A stretch of DNA of 64,000 nucleotides. Origin: an uncultured Bacteroidota bacterium (GTDB taxonomy: Bacteria; Bacteroidota; Bacteroidia; Flavobacteriales; Flavobacteriaceae). Of the stretch, positions 24,947 to 33,321 are shown in pieces. The first letter of the stretch is position 1. The number at the start of each line of letters is the position of its first letter. The position numbers were made by a program, and so were the translations under genes. The notes beneath the pieces were generated by a model. It ran no database searches. It was not told the DNA's origin and was given only the letters and a program-made list of their open reading frames with translations. The stretch is from positions 1 to 64,000 of the forward strand of contig CABXBH010000003.1 in assembly GCA_902510415.1 (NCBI GenBank), written 5' to 3'.

Positions 24947-27007
24947 TTATTTTTGTTTTATTGATTTAAATTCCGATAAACCACATTCTAAAAATGATAT
25001 ATATTGATTTGCATCGGGTAAATAACCAACTGGAGCATTTAATGTTTGATAATTATTTGGATCCATTATCAAATAAAATGGCTGGGAATTCACTCCAAAA
25101 TATTGAGCTTGAAAATGCGCCCACTTGTGTCCATAATTTTGAAGCTTTCTCAATCCTTTTCCAGAAGTCCTTTTAACAAAGAGTTGTTCTTCTGCTGGCA
25201 ATTCTTTTTTATCATCAACATAAAGAGATATTAATATGAAATTTTCCCTCAATAGTTTATCTACATTTGGAAGAGGCCAAATATGTTCTTCCATTTTTCT
25301 ACAATTTACGCAAGCATAACCTGTAAAATCAAGGAGGATAGGCTTATTCACCTTTTGTGCATAATCAATTCCTGATTTTAAATCTTTGAAACAATTTAAG
25401 TCATTTGGACAATCTTTTGGTGAAAAATAACTGTACCCAAGAGGTGGGGCTAAACCACTTAGCAGAGATAATGCATTATAAGATTGTTTGTCTTTATTAT
25501 ATATAAGTCCCGTAGCCAAATAAACTGAAAATCCAAAGGCTATAATAGCACTAAATAATCTGACATTAGAAATTTTTTCAAGCTTAACTTCTTTTGGAAA
25601 CCTGATTTTACCCAAAAGGTAAACTCCCATTAAAAAGAAAATTATAAACCATAAAACTAAGAATAGTTCAATTTTTAAAATACCCCAATGCGCAACTAAA
25701 TCGGCATTTGATAAAAATTTAAGTGCTAAGGCAAGCTCGATAAAACCTAATGTTACTTTAACTGTATTTAGCCACCCGCCAGATTTTGGAAGCTTGTTTA
25801 AAAAATTGGGAAACATTGCAAACAATGCAAATGGTAAGCCTAATGCCAAACCAAAACCACCCATTCCGGCTGTTAATTGCCATGCGCCGGAATCACCGGA
25901 AAGAGATCCCGCTAAAAGAGTTCCTAGTATAGGACCTGTACACGAAAAAGATACAATAGCTAAAGTTAATGCCATAAAAAATATTCCTATAAATCCTGTG
26001 CTAGATTCCTTGCTAGCAGATTTATTGGTCCAAGAAGAAGGTAGAGTTAGTTCAAAATAACCAAAGAATGAAAATGCAAATACAAGAAATACTGCAAAAA
26101 ATAAAACATTCAGATAAACGTTAGTGGAGATGTCGTTTAAGATATCAGGATTGATACTATCCAATAAATGGAAAGGTATACTTAAAACTAAGTATACAAG
26201 AAATATAAAAAACCCATATAATAGCGCATTAAAAATCCCTTTACTATTTTCATTCTTCTTTGTAAAAAAACTGACAGTTAAAGGAATCATAGGAAAAACA
26301 CAAGGAGTTAAAAGGGCTAGAAAACCACCAATAAGACCAAGAAGAAAAATACTGATAAGTGATTTATCTTCATTTTGTATAACAGTGTCATTTTCATTAT
26401 TACAATCAGAATTTTCATCTATAATTTGTTCGGGCAATAAGCCATAAAGTGACAAGTTAGTTTGAGTAAAATTTTGGACATGAGCCATTTTATTTTCTGA
26501 ATCTTTTTTATTTGATTGTCCAAAACTGAAAACGAATTCAACATCAGTAGGTGGTAGACATTTAGTGTCGTCGCAAACCATAAATGTCAAGTAACCTGTA
26601 ACATCAATATCATTTGTATCAATCTCAATAATTTGTTTGAAAGTGGCTCTGTCAGTAAACTTTGTTACTTCCATTAAAAATATCGGGTCTTGAGAAGTTT
26701 TCTTATTTTCATCAACTTCAACAATATCTCCCATTAAACGAAAATATCTTTCTTGCTCATTATTTTTATTAAATTCAAAAGAAACAGGGATAGGGCAAAT
26801 TTCTACATCACAATCTACCCCATTATCATAAATGTCGTTAGAATACATAGCCCATCCAGAATCAATATCTGCAGTAAAAATTAATTCATAAGTATTGTCA
26901 GAAATTTTTTGTTTTGAAAAATTCCAATCAACAGGGTTATATATTTGACTTATACCTGAAAAAGGTAAAAACAAAAAAGTGAATATAATAGCATATAAGA
27001 ACCTCAT
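24947..27007 (-). CDS. dsbD: Thiol:disulfide interchange protein DsbD
   Basis: Transfers reducing equivalents from cytoplasmic thioredoxin across the inner membrane to periplasmic thiols. The 686-residue protein has a signal peptide, an N-terminal nDsbD-like immunoglobulin domain with its Cys pair (VCDDTKCLPP, about residues 149-158), and an eight-helix membrane domain with Cys in LLTPCVFPMIPLT and in SFSCTGPILG. The C-terminal thioredoxin-like domain has the CxxC in GYACVNCRKMEE (about residue 569). All six redox cysteines are present. The septoil-knot gene is 22 bp upstream and dCMP deaminase 18 bp downstream. Confidence 0.95.
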   Translation of the reverse strand: MRFLYAIIFTFLFLPFSGISQIYNPVDWNFSKQKISDNTYELIFTADIDSGWAMYSNDIYDNGVDCDVEICPIPVSFEFNKNNEQERYFRLMGDIVEVDENKKTSQDPIFLMEVTKFTDRATFKQIIEIDTNDIDVTGYLTFMVCDDTKCLPPTDVEFVFSFGQSNKKDSENKMAHVQNFTQTNLSLYGLLPEQIIDENSDCNNENDTVIQNEDKSLISIFLLGLIGGFLALLTPCVFPMIPLTVSFFTKKNENSKGIFNALLYGFFIFLVYLVLSIPFHLLDSINPDILNDISTNVYLNVLFFAVFLVFAFSFFGYFELTLPSSWTNKSASKESSTGFIGIFFMALTLAIVSFSCTGPILGTLLAGSLSGDSGAWQLTAGMGGFGLALGLPFALFAMFPNFLNKLPKSGGWLNTVKVTLGFIELALALKFLSNADLVAHWGILKIELFLVLWFIIFFLMGVYLLGKIRFPKEVKLEKISNVRLFSAIIAFGFSVYLATGLIYNKDKQSYNALSLLSGLAPPLGYSYFSPKDCPNDLNCFKDLKSGIDYAQKVNKPILLDFTGYACVNCRKMEEHIWPLPNVDKLLRENFILISLYVDDKKELPAEEQLFVKRTSGKGLRKLQNYGHKWAHFQAQYFGVNSQPFYLIMDPNNYQTLNAPVGYLPDANQYISFLECGLSEFKSIKQK

Positions 27008-27029
27008 ATAAATCTGTCAATTAGGGATG

Positions 27030-27359
27030 CTAATATAGTAAATGTTTTTTCTCTTTGCTTTGCCATCCAGCCTGTGACTTGTAGTCTACAAAAAAGATTT
27101 TCAAATCTGCCTGGCTTTTATAGTCTACAAAATAAATATTAAAATCTGCCTGGCTTTTATAATCAACAAAATACCATAAACCTTCATTGCCTTTTGCTTG
27201 ACTTTTATAGTCAACTTTATAAACCAATAAATCTGCTTGACTTTTATAATCAACTACATACAAACTGATATCTGCTTGACTTTTATAATCAACCGAAAAA
27301 AGAGTCTGAGCGTTTGAGTAAAAAGCGCTCAGGAAAAATATTAAAACTAACTTTTTCAT
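27030..27359 (-). CDS. Exported six-repeat VDYKSQAD protein (7(1) septoil-knot / DUF6150 type)
   Basis: Small secreted protein (109 residues from the ATG at 27359) with a signal peptide (MKKLVLIFFLSAFYSNAQ) and then six copies of a 12-residue unit, VDYKSQADxxxY, with one copy extended by a few residues (KGNEGLWYF). This repeat is the hallmark of DUF6150 proteins, predicted to form a small toroidal fold with a deep 7(1) knot. No Cys is present, so it is unlikely to be a DsbD client despite the adjacency. I prefer ATG at 27359 over the TTG at 27365, which lies inside a TAAATTTG promoter-like element. Biological role unknown. Confidence 0.88.
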   Translation of the reverse strand: MKKLVLIFFLSAFYSNAQTLFSVDYKSQADISLYVVDYKSQADLLVYKVDYKSQAKGNEGLWYFVDYKSQADFNIYFVDYKSQADLKIFFVDYKSQAGWQSKEKKHLLY

Positions 27360-27428
27360 ATTCAAATTTAATCAATAGTTATGCCACGAGCATATTTAAT
27401 AAAAATCATTAGCTTTATTGATTATATT

Positions 27429-28043
27429 ATGGAAAATAAACTTCATTGGGAAAAGATATATCAAACCAAAAAAATTGATGGAGTAAGTTGGTATCAAGAA
27501 ACTCCATCCGAATCAGTTGAACTAATTAAAAAATTTTCAACCACTAATTCCGATATAATAATTGATATTGGTTGCGGAAAAGGGTTTTTGGCCGATAATC
27601 TCTTAAAATTAAATTATAAGAATATTACCCTAGTTGATATTTCTAAAAATGCATTAAACGAAGTTAAAGAGAGGGTAAATAATAAAAGCCTAAATTTTAT
27701 TGAAACTGATGTGCTAAATCTAAAATCCGAACAGACGTTTGATATTTGGCATGACAGAGCAGTATTTCATTTTATTACCGAGAAGGAAGGTATTGAAAAA
27801 TATATTTCCCTTTGTAATAAATATATTAGTAAAGAAGGTAAATTAATTATCGGAACCTTTGCAGAAGACGGACCTTTGAAATGTAGCGGTTTAGAAATCA
27901 AAAGATATTCAATTAACGATTTAAAAGAGTTGTTTAAGGAAAATTTTGAATTTATTGAAGGGTTTAAAAAATTACACAGCACCCCATTTGATACTCAACA
28001 AAGTTTTACGTTTTGTGTTTTTAAAAAGGTTACTAATCGTTAG
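27429..28043 (+). CDS. Class I SAM-dependent methyltransferase
   Basis: Rossmann-fold methyltransferase of 204 residues when started at the ATG at 27429 (MENKLHWEKIYQTKK). This is the usual N-terminus for this group; the longer ORF adds 16 non-conserved residues. Motif I is IIDIGCGKGFLADNLL, the acidic end of strand 2 is TLVDISKNALNEV, and the post-motif is DIWHDRAVFHFITEKEG. The WHDRAVFHF stretch is typical of small thiopurine-like or tellurite-resistance-like methyltransferases of unknown substrate. It converges with the MerC gene with an 11-bp overlap of the coding ends. Confidence 0.85.
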   Translation: MENKLHWEKIYQTKKIDGVSWYQETPSESVELIKKFSTTNSDIIIDIGCGKGFLADNLLKLNYKNITLVDISKNALNEVKERVNNKSLNFIETDVLNLKSEQTFDIWHDRAVFHFITEKEGIEKYISLCNKYISKEGKLIIGTFAEDGPLKCSGLEIKRYSINDLKELFKENFEFIEGFKKLHSTPFDTQQSFTFCVFKKVTNR

Positions 28044-28428
28044 TACAACAAGTTTCATCCTTACATTGGCAATATTTCAAATTGTAAATATGCAAAGCTG
28101 AAAGTGAAAATGCAGAAATAAAGGTGAAGGTCTCAGCAACATGAAAGACTCCAAATGATTCATTTAGAATTAAAAAAAGAAGAGAACCCCAAAAAAGAAA
28201 AAATAACACTTTAACTATGTTATTAGTAGTATTTAGAGCAGATCTATAAACAGCAAAAAATGATATGAGCAAAAAAACATATCCAATAAACTGTAATGCA
28301 AATAGTGTTTGCTTTGTTGCCAATTCAGCATTAATAAGAAATAACAAAGGAGTAATTATGCAATGAATAATACACAAAACACCTGAAATTGCACCAATGT
28401 AATCCGAATTTTTTGTTGTTAGTACCAT
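28033..28428 (-). CDS. MerC-domain membrane protein
   Basis: A 131-residue membrane protein with four hydrophobic segments. It matches the MerC mercury-transport-like layout, with N-terminal GVLCIIHCIITPLL (a Cys and His-Cys in TM1) and a Cys-rich tail (CQCKDETCC). Flavobacterial genomes often carry such MerC-domain proteins without a mer operon, so metal transport is not demonstrated. No MerA, MerT or MerR is nearby. The stop overlaps the convergent methyltransferase gene by 11 bp. Confidence 0.85.
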   Translation of the reverse strand: MVLTTKNSDYIGAISGVLCIIHCIITPLLFLINAELATKQTLFALQFIGYVFLLISFFAVYRSALNTTNNIVKVLFFLFWGSLLFLILNESFGVFHVAETFTFISAFSLSALHIYNLKYCQCKDETCCTND

Positions 28429-28474
28429 AATTTGATGTGCGAAAATAAAAATTTATTTCTAAAACTATGTTCTT

Positions 28475-31400
28475 TTATAAAATATTTAATTGCTTTTTTA
28501 AGCTTTTTATTTCTTTCTGTTGTTCTTTAATCGCGTTGATTAGTATCGGAACAAAGCCTTGATAATTTACAGAAAGAGTTCCTTTTTTATCTCCCGATTG
28601 CTTCACTAATGCTGGAAACACTTTTTTAATATCCTGGGCTAGTAGTCCAATTTTCTTAATTGACTCTTGTGATTCCAATGTATATATTTTTCCGTCAATC
28701 AATAATAATTTTGAAAGTATATTACCAAGAGAAGTAATGTTAGCTTTTAGTCTAGCATCAGATTCTACAGTAAGCTCCCCAGACAGAGTTGCTGAACCAT
28801 CATAGTTAACAATAAATGCATTGGATGGATTACTTCCTGCTCCTCCAGTTGCAGAGTCTATATCACCATTCCCAACAACAAAAGCAACTCCTGGATTTGA
28901 ACCTGTATAATTACCATCGGCATAATAATAACCCCCATAATCATTGGGGTCTGCTGTCGTGTCTCCAATACCTGCAGCATTATTTACTCCCACTGCTAAC
29001 ATTCCAAAATTGTCTGATGTTGTTCCGATTCCTAAAGAAGCAGAAGCCTGATTGTTTGCAGTAGTATATTGATTCGCTGCAAAAGAACTTCTACCTTGTG
29101 CGAAGGTGCCATGACCAATAGCAGTAGCACTTCCTCCAGTACCCTCACCTGCACTCGTATCTCCAGCTACAGTTTGATAGCCAGCTGTAAAATTCGTAGT
29201 TCCCCATGCTACAGATTCCTTACCCATGGCTACTGATCCACCACCAGCTGCATGTGCTTTTTCTCCCATTGCTATTGTACTAGCTCCTTGTGCCCAATTC
29301 TCTTTACCCATGGCGATAGAAGAATCCCCCGTAGCGTAATTATAATTACCCATAGCTACTGAAGCTTGTCCTGAAGCTGTATTTCTAAATCCTGTTGCTG
29401 TAGAGATATTACCAATCGCTCTAGATGCCCATCCTAAAGAAAGCTGACCGACATTACCTCCGTCAATACCTCCTGCTTCAGATGTTTGTGGACCAGCGAT
29501 AGTACTAAAACCCATAGATACAGATCCTAATCCTGATGCTCTATTGTATGCATTTGCTGTAAATGAACCCCAGCCAACAGCACCCATTCCACTATGTAAT
29601 AATGTCCAGTTTCCATCTCCTTGATTGTACAAAGGATGACCTTGTTCTGTAAAGCCCCCATGATTCTGGGCAGCCTGCAATGGAGTCTTTTCAGATACCG
29701 TAAAATCTACACTCCAGTCACCTGGATTACCAAAAGCATCGTTTGAATTTCCATTTCCATTCCTTGATGCACCTCGAACTGAAGAAGCATAAATCTTTCC
29801 ATTATATGGATTGCCGCTGCCGTCCTCAACAAAAATAACCGCAGCCTTCTTATCCTGGTCACTATCAACTCCTCCTCCATTTTCATCACAGTTTCCTGAA
29901 ATACAGTAATAACTAAAAGGTACTATTTCAATACCATTTGAATTGGTAATATTATCTTCTAAATTGTTAAATAAACCAATCAATGAAAGTCTTGCTTCAC
30001 TTCCAGGGTTACCACTAAGAGTCAAGGACAAAATATTATTATTAATTGAAAAATTAGTGATTGTAACCGGATTCCCATTGGTAAATAAAAAGTCACTATT
30101 TAATTTACTTAAAATATTACTTTGATTACTAGAATTAGTCATTAAAGATTCAGCTGTAGTAGAAATATTTAGTTGTGTATTTTGATTTGAAAGAGAAATA
30201 CTAGAAATCATAGGGGCATTAATATCCTGCTCAAATGACATACCATAAATATCACTCAGTACAGGATTGATAATTCTTAATCCAAACTTTTCATATCCAT
30301 TTGTAAAAGGATAATGACAATAGTCTGAATGTAAGGTCATCCCAGTAGTTGGCATAATTGATACATTGTTATTTTCAACAGCCAATAGTCTTTGAGCTTC
30401 TTTCACAGCAAGTCTTCCAGATGAACTAGTACCACAATTACATTCTCTCGTTTGAAATATATAATAATGTTCAATATTAGGATAGTCCTCTTGCCAAAAA
30501 GTCATCAGGTTTTCAAAATAACTTTTGTATTGTTCAGTAGAAAGAGTATTTGAAACTCCTGAATTTGACTCACCTTGAGACCAAAGTATTCCTCTGACAT
30601 TGTCTTTTAGTCCAGTCTTTTCTAAACGGTAAAAAAGTCTTCCATAATTGGAGTCCGTTGAGGTTTGATAATTACTTGGTCTTTGAAAAAATTCTATTGG
30701 CTGACCGCCATGTGCACCATTAAATATAGCTATAGGAATACTTAATTCATCAATTAGTTTTTTTGCAAGCACAAGACCCCATTGACCTGTATTACCATTT
30801 GTATTTTCATTTCCATCACCTTGTCCGTAATACCATTGTTCATTGTTAATTAATCCCGAAGAGCTGGTAGCGCCTCCAGCATAAACTCTTACATAATCAC
30901 TATTGTAAGGCGAAGAAGTTCCGCTATACTGAACTGCAGCTGCATTGGATTGACCCTGAACAATAAAAACATCACCACTAACAATATCATTGACTTCTTT
31001 GATTAGCATTGATTCGTTTTGTGAGTCAGCATAGATTTTAATATCATATTTAGACAATTCAGCATTTAAACTAATATCAATATCAAATTGTGAATTGTTA
31101 TTTGTAAAATTTAAATTCTCCACGAATGTATCTTGTAAAGCGCCTGACTTGTATACTTCTACAGTAATTGATTCAAATGAAATTTCTTCATCTGTGGGCT
31201 CAACCCATTTCCAGCCTTGGCTAGGTTCACTGTAATTCTGAGAAGATGTGTCCTGATACAAACCAATCCAACCTCTAAAATTGCCCATTTCAGCTACTGC
31301 ATTATTTTCTTCTATCGTTTGATGGGATGACAAGTATGCTCCTAAGCTTAGAGCATCAGATTTTGCAGATTCCCAGTCCAAACTTTGTGGATTTTTAAAA

Positions 31401-31780
31401 TAACTATGTCCGTTGTATTGTCCCAGAAACTCATAATTACCTAAAGAATTAATAAGACCATTGTATTCAACATAAGATGGATTTAATGAATTTGCAGAAG
31501 CATCATTCCATTGACCAACTAATATTGTTGTATTTCCAAACATTTCAACAACATCTTCTGGTGGAGGATTATTATTTGGTTCACCGCTTTTCCAATTAGT
31601 ATACGCAAGATCAAAATAAGGCCCATTAGTCACAGAGCCGCTAATATTGAGAACTCCTTGATTTGTTGATAAATCTCTTGCTATTAACTGTTTATTTTCA
31701 GGAATTGAAGAAAAAGAAACTTGTCCATTTGTAATTACGTATGTAAAAAAAAGTAATAGAAATACTATAAAATTTTTCAT
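28475..31780 (-). CDS. Secreted lectin / SGNH-esterase / YadA-head / S74-chaperone fusion protein
   Basis: A 1101-residue exported protein (start at the ATG at 31780, giving MKNFIVFLLLFFTYVITNGQ; the longer ORF adds 10 polar residues before it). In order: a C-terminal-type half of a C-type lectin domain (YTNWKSGEPNN ... GQWND, about 60-110); an N-terminal-type lectin half (SLDWESAKSDALSLGAYLSS ... GWKWV, about 130-195); and an SGNH/sialate-O-acetylesterase-like domain with GQSN (about 276), SQGESN (about 401) and DYCHYPF (about 486). A beta-rich linker follows (about 520-630), then YadA-head-type repeats (SVAMGNYNYATGDSSIAMG, about 730-920) and a C-terminal intramolecular chaperone of the endosialidase/peptidase S74 type. 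The S74 self-cleavage Ser and Lys are in SDARLK. No anchor or T9SS tail is visible. The last about 460 residues are paralogous to the upstream gene. Confidence 0.88.
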   Translation of the reverse strand: MKNFIVFLLLFFTYVITNGQVSFSSIPENKQLIARDLSTNQGVLNISGSVTNGPYFDLAYTNWKSGEPNNNPPPEDVVEMFGNTTILVGQWNDASANSLNPSYVEYNGLINSLGNYEFLGQYNGHSYFKNPQSLDWESAKSDALSLGAYLSSHQTIEENNAVAEMGNFRGWIGLYQDTSSQNYSEPSQGWKWVEPTDEEISFESITVEVYKSGALQDTFVENLNFTNNNSQFDIDISLNAELSKYDIKIYADSQNESMLIKEVNDIVSGDVFIVQGQSNAAAVQYSGTSSPYNSDYVRVYAGGATSSSGLINNEQWYYGQGDGNENTNGNTGQWGLVLAKKLIDELSIPIAIFNGAHGGQPIEFFQRPSNYQTSTDSNYGRLFYRLEKTGLKDNVRGILWSQGESNSGVSNTLSTEQYKSYFENLMTFWQEDYPNIEHYYIFQTRECNCGTSSSGRLAVKEAQRLLAVENNNVSIMPTTGMTLHSDYCHYPFTNGYEKFGLRIINPVLSDIYGMSFEQDINAPMISSISLSNQNTQLNISTTAESLMTNSSNQSNILSKLNSDFLFTNGNPVTITNFSINNNILSLTLSGNPGSEARLSLIGLFNNLEDNITNSNGIEIVPFSYYCISGNCDENGGGVDSDQDKKAAVIFVEDGSGNPYNGKIYASSVRGASRNGNGNSNDAFGNPGDWSVDFTVSEKTPLQAAQNHGGFTEQGHPLYNQGDGNWTLLHSGMGAVGWGSFTANAYNRASGLGSVSMGFSTIAGPQTSEAGGIDGGNVGQLSLGWASRAIGNISTATGFRNTASGQASVAMGNYNYATGDSSIAMGKENWAQGASTIAMGEKAHAAGGGSVAMGKESVAWGTTNFTAGYQTVAGDTSAGEGTGGSATAIGHGTFAQGRSSFAANQYTTANNQASASLGIGTTSDNFGMLAVGVNNAAGIGDTTADPNDYGGYYYADGNYTGSNPGVAFVVGNGDIDSATGGAGSNPSNAFIVNYDGSATLSGELTVESDARLKANITSLGNILSKLLLIDGKIYTLESQESIKKIGLLAQDIKKVFPALVKQSGDKKGTLSVNYQGFVPILINAIKEQQKEIKSLKKQLNIL

Positions 31781-31811
31781 TATTTGTGGCCTTAAATAAG
31801 AATTGGACAAA

Positions 31812-31849
31812 AAATAATAACCCTGCTGAATTCAGCAGGGTTATTATTT
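31812..31849 (-). terminator. Perfect 38-bp palindrome, terminator of the YadA-head gene
   Basis: AATAATAACCCTGCTGAA is followed by its exact reverse complement, and on the minus strand the hairpin runs into TTATTATTTTTTG. It lies between the 478-residue gene and its larger paralogue and should separate their transcription. Confidence 0.85.
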
Positions 31850-31866
31850 AAATATTAAATCAAATA

Positions 31867-33303
31867 TTAATTATTGATTAAAGCTTTCAGCTCATCAATT
31901 TGTTGTTGCTGTTCTTTAATAGCGTTGATTAGAACAGGTATCATACCTTGGTAGTTTACCGAAAGTGTTCCTTCTTCATCACCAGCCTCTTTTACTAATT
32001 CTGGGAAAGCTTTTTGAACTTCCTGAGCTAGTAAACCAATCTTTTCGATTGCTTGATTCGTTTTCATTGTGTATGATTTACCGTCTATCATTAATAGCTT
32101 AGAAATAGTATTTCCTAAAGAAACAATATTAGACTTAAGTCTCATATCAGAATTAACCGTTAGGTCTCCCGCAAGAGTTGCGCTACCATCATAATTGACT
32201 ATAAATGCATTAGAAGAATTAGTTCCAGCTAAACCATTAGAAGAATCGATATCTCCATTTCCAACAACAAAAGCAACACCTGGGTTTGAACCTGAATATG
32301 CGCCATCAACATAGTAGTATTGCTGTTCAGTATCTCCAATGCCGGCAGCATTATTAACACCAACTGCAACCATACCTACATTATCAGCTGTTGTACCTAA
32401 TCCCATTGAAGTAGCAGCTTGATTAGTTGCGCTAGTTCCTCTGTTTAATGCCATTGATGCATCACCAGATGCAGTATTGTATTTACCCATTGCTGTTGCA
32501 CTACCTCCAGTTCCAACACCTTGACTAGTATCTCCAGCAGTATTCTGGTACCCAGTAGTAAAGTTTGTTGTTCCCCAAGCTACATTTTCTTGACCAAGAG
32601 AAACAGAACCTGCACCAGCTGCATGATTTTTAAATCCAATAGCAATTGTGCTAGCACCTTCTGCCCAGTTTTCTTTTCCTAAAGAAATTGAAGAATCACC
32701 TGTAGCATAGTTGTAATTCCCCATTGCAACAGTTGAAGTACCAAGAGCAGAGTTTCTAAATCCAGAAACAAAAGAAATATTTCCTAAAGCTCTAGATCCC
32801 CATCCAAAAGAAGCTTGACCTACATTACCACCATCAATTCCACCAGCTTCAGATGTCTGTGGTCCAGCAATTGTATTAAAACCCATTGCTACTGAACCTA
32901 ATCCAGCTGCTCTATTATAAGCATTGGCTGAAAAAGAACCCCATGCAACTGAACCCATTCCATTATGAATCTGTGATAAATTTCCATCACCTTGAGAATA
33001 TAATGGATGACCTGATTCGGTAAAGCCACCAAAAGATTGCGCTGCATCTTGAGGCGATTTCTCAGAAACTGTTAGATCAACACTCCAGTCTCCAGGATTA
33101 CCAAAGGCACCGTTAGAGTTTCCATTTCCGTTTCTTGATGCTCCTCTAACTGATGAAGCATAAATTTTTCCGTTATATACGTTTCCGTCACCGTCCTCGA
33201 CAAAAACGATTGCAGGCTTTTTATCTTGGTCAGCCGCTTGACCAAATGTATTAGCAATTCCAAATAAAAAAGCAATTGCAAAAAGTAAAGTTATTTTTTT
33301 CAT
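31867..33303 (-). CDS. Secreted YadA-head repeat protein with C-terminal S74 intramolecular chaperone
   Basis: A 478-residue exported protein with signal peptide MKKITLLFAIAFLFGIANTFG. Residues about 110-310 are built of 14-16-residue YadA/hemagglutinin-head repeats (for example GTSTVAMGNYNYATGDSSIS), expected to form a trimeric left-handed beta-roll. Residues about 360-478 are a peptidase S74/endosialidase chaperone domain (SDMRLKSNIVSLGNTISKLL ... KIGLLAQEVQKAFPELV), ending in a coiled coil (INAIKEQQQQIDELKALI). The cleavage Ser385 and Lys are conserved, so trimer-dependent self-processing is expected. It starts 18 bp after the T9SS-sorted gene and ends at a perfect palindromic terminator. 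No membrane anchor is visible. Confidence 0.88.
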   Translation of the reverse strand: MKKITLLFAIAFLFGIANTFGQAADQDKKPAIVFVEDGDGNVYNGKIYASSVRGASRNGNGNSNGAFGNPGDWSVDLTVSEKSPQDAAQSFGGFTESGHPLYSQGDGNLSQIHNGMGSVAWGSFSANAYNRAAGLGSVAMGFNTIAGPQTSEAGGIDGGNVGQASFGWGSRALGNISFVSGFRNSALGTSTVAMGNYNYATGDSSISLGKENWAEGASTIAIGFKNHAAGAGSVSLGQENVAWGTTNFTTGYQNTAGDTSQGVGTGGSATAMGKYNTASGDASMALNRGTSATNQAATSMGLGTTADNVGMVAVGVNNAAGIGDTEQQYYYVDGAYSGSNPGVAFVVGNGDIDSSNGLAGTNSSNAFIVNYDGSATLAGDLTVNSDMRLKSNIVSLGNTISKLLMIDGKSYTMKTNQAIEKIGLLAQEVQKAFPELVKEAGDEEGTLSVNYQGMIPVLINAIKEQQQQIDELKALINN

Positions 33304-33321
33304 AATAATTAATTTTTAAGT

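Noticed and set aside
27030-27359. Regularly spaced near-identical DNA repeats resembling a CRISPR array
   Set aside because: The repeats are in frame, encode the VDYKSQAD units of an exported protein, and have a period of about 36 bp rather than unique spacers of constant length.
29943-30125. Antisense ORFs over the adhesin, PUL and men genes (for example 28816-29064, 29943-30125, 56956-57243)
   Set aside because: They are shadows of strongly supported genes on the other strand, with no signal peptide, domain or spacing that supports translation.
28475-31780. Phage or prophage tail fibre gene
   Set aside because: S74 and YadA-like modules are shared with phages, but the protein has a Sec signal peptide and no phage structural, lysis or integrase genes are nearby.
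31812-31849. Perfect 38-bp palindrome as an insertion-sequence end or recombination site
   Set aside because: It lies just after a stop codon and is followed by a T-run on the coding strand; no transposase or partner inverted repeat is near. A terminator explains it.
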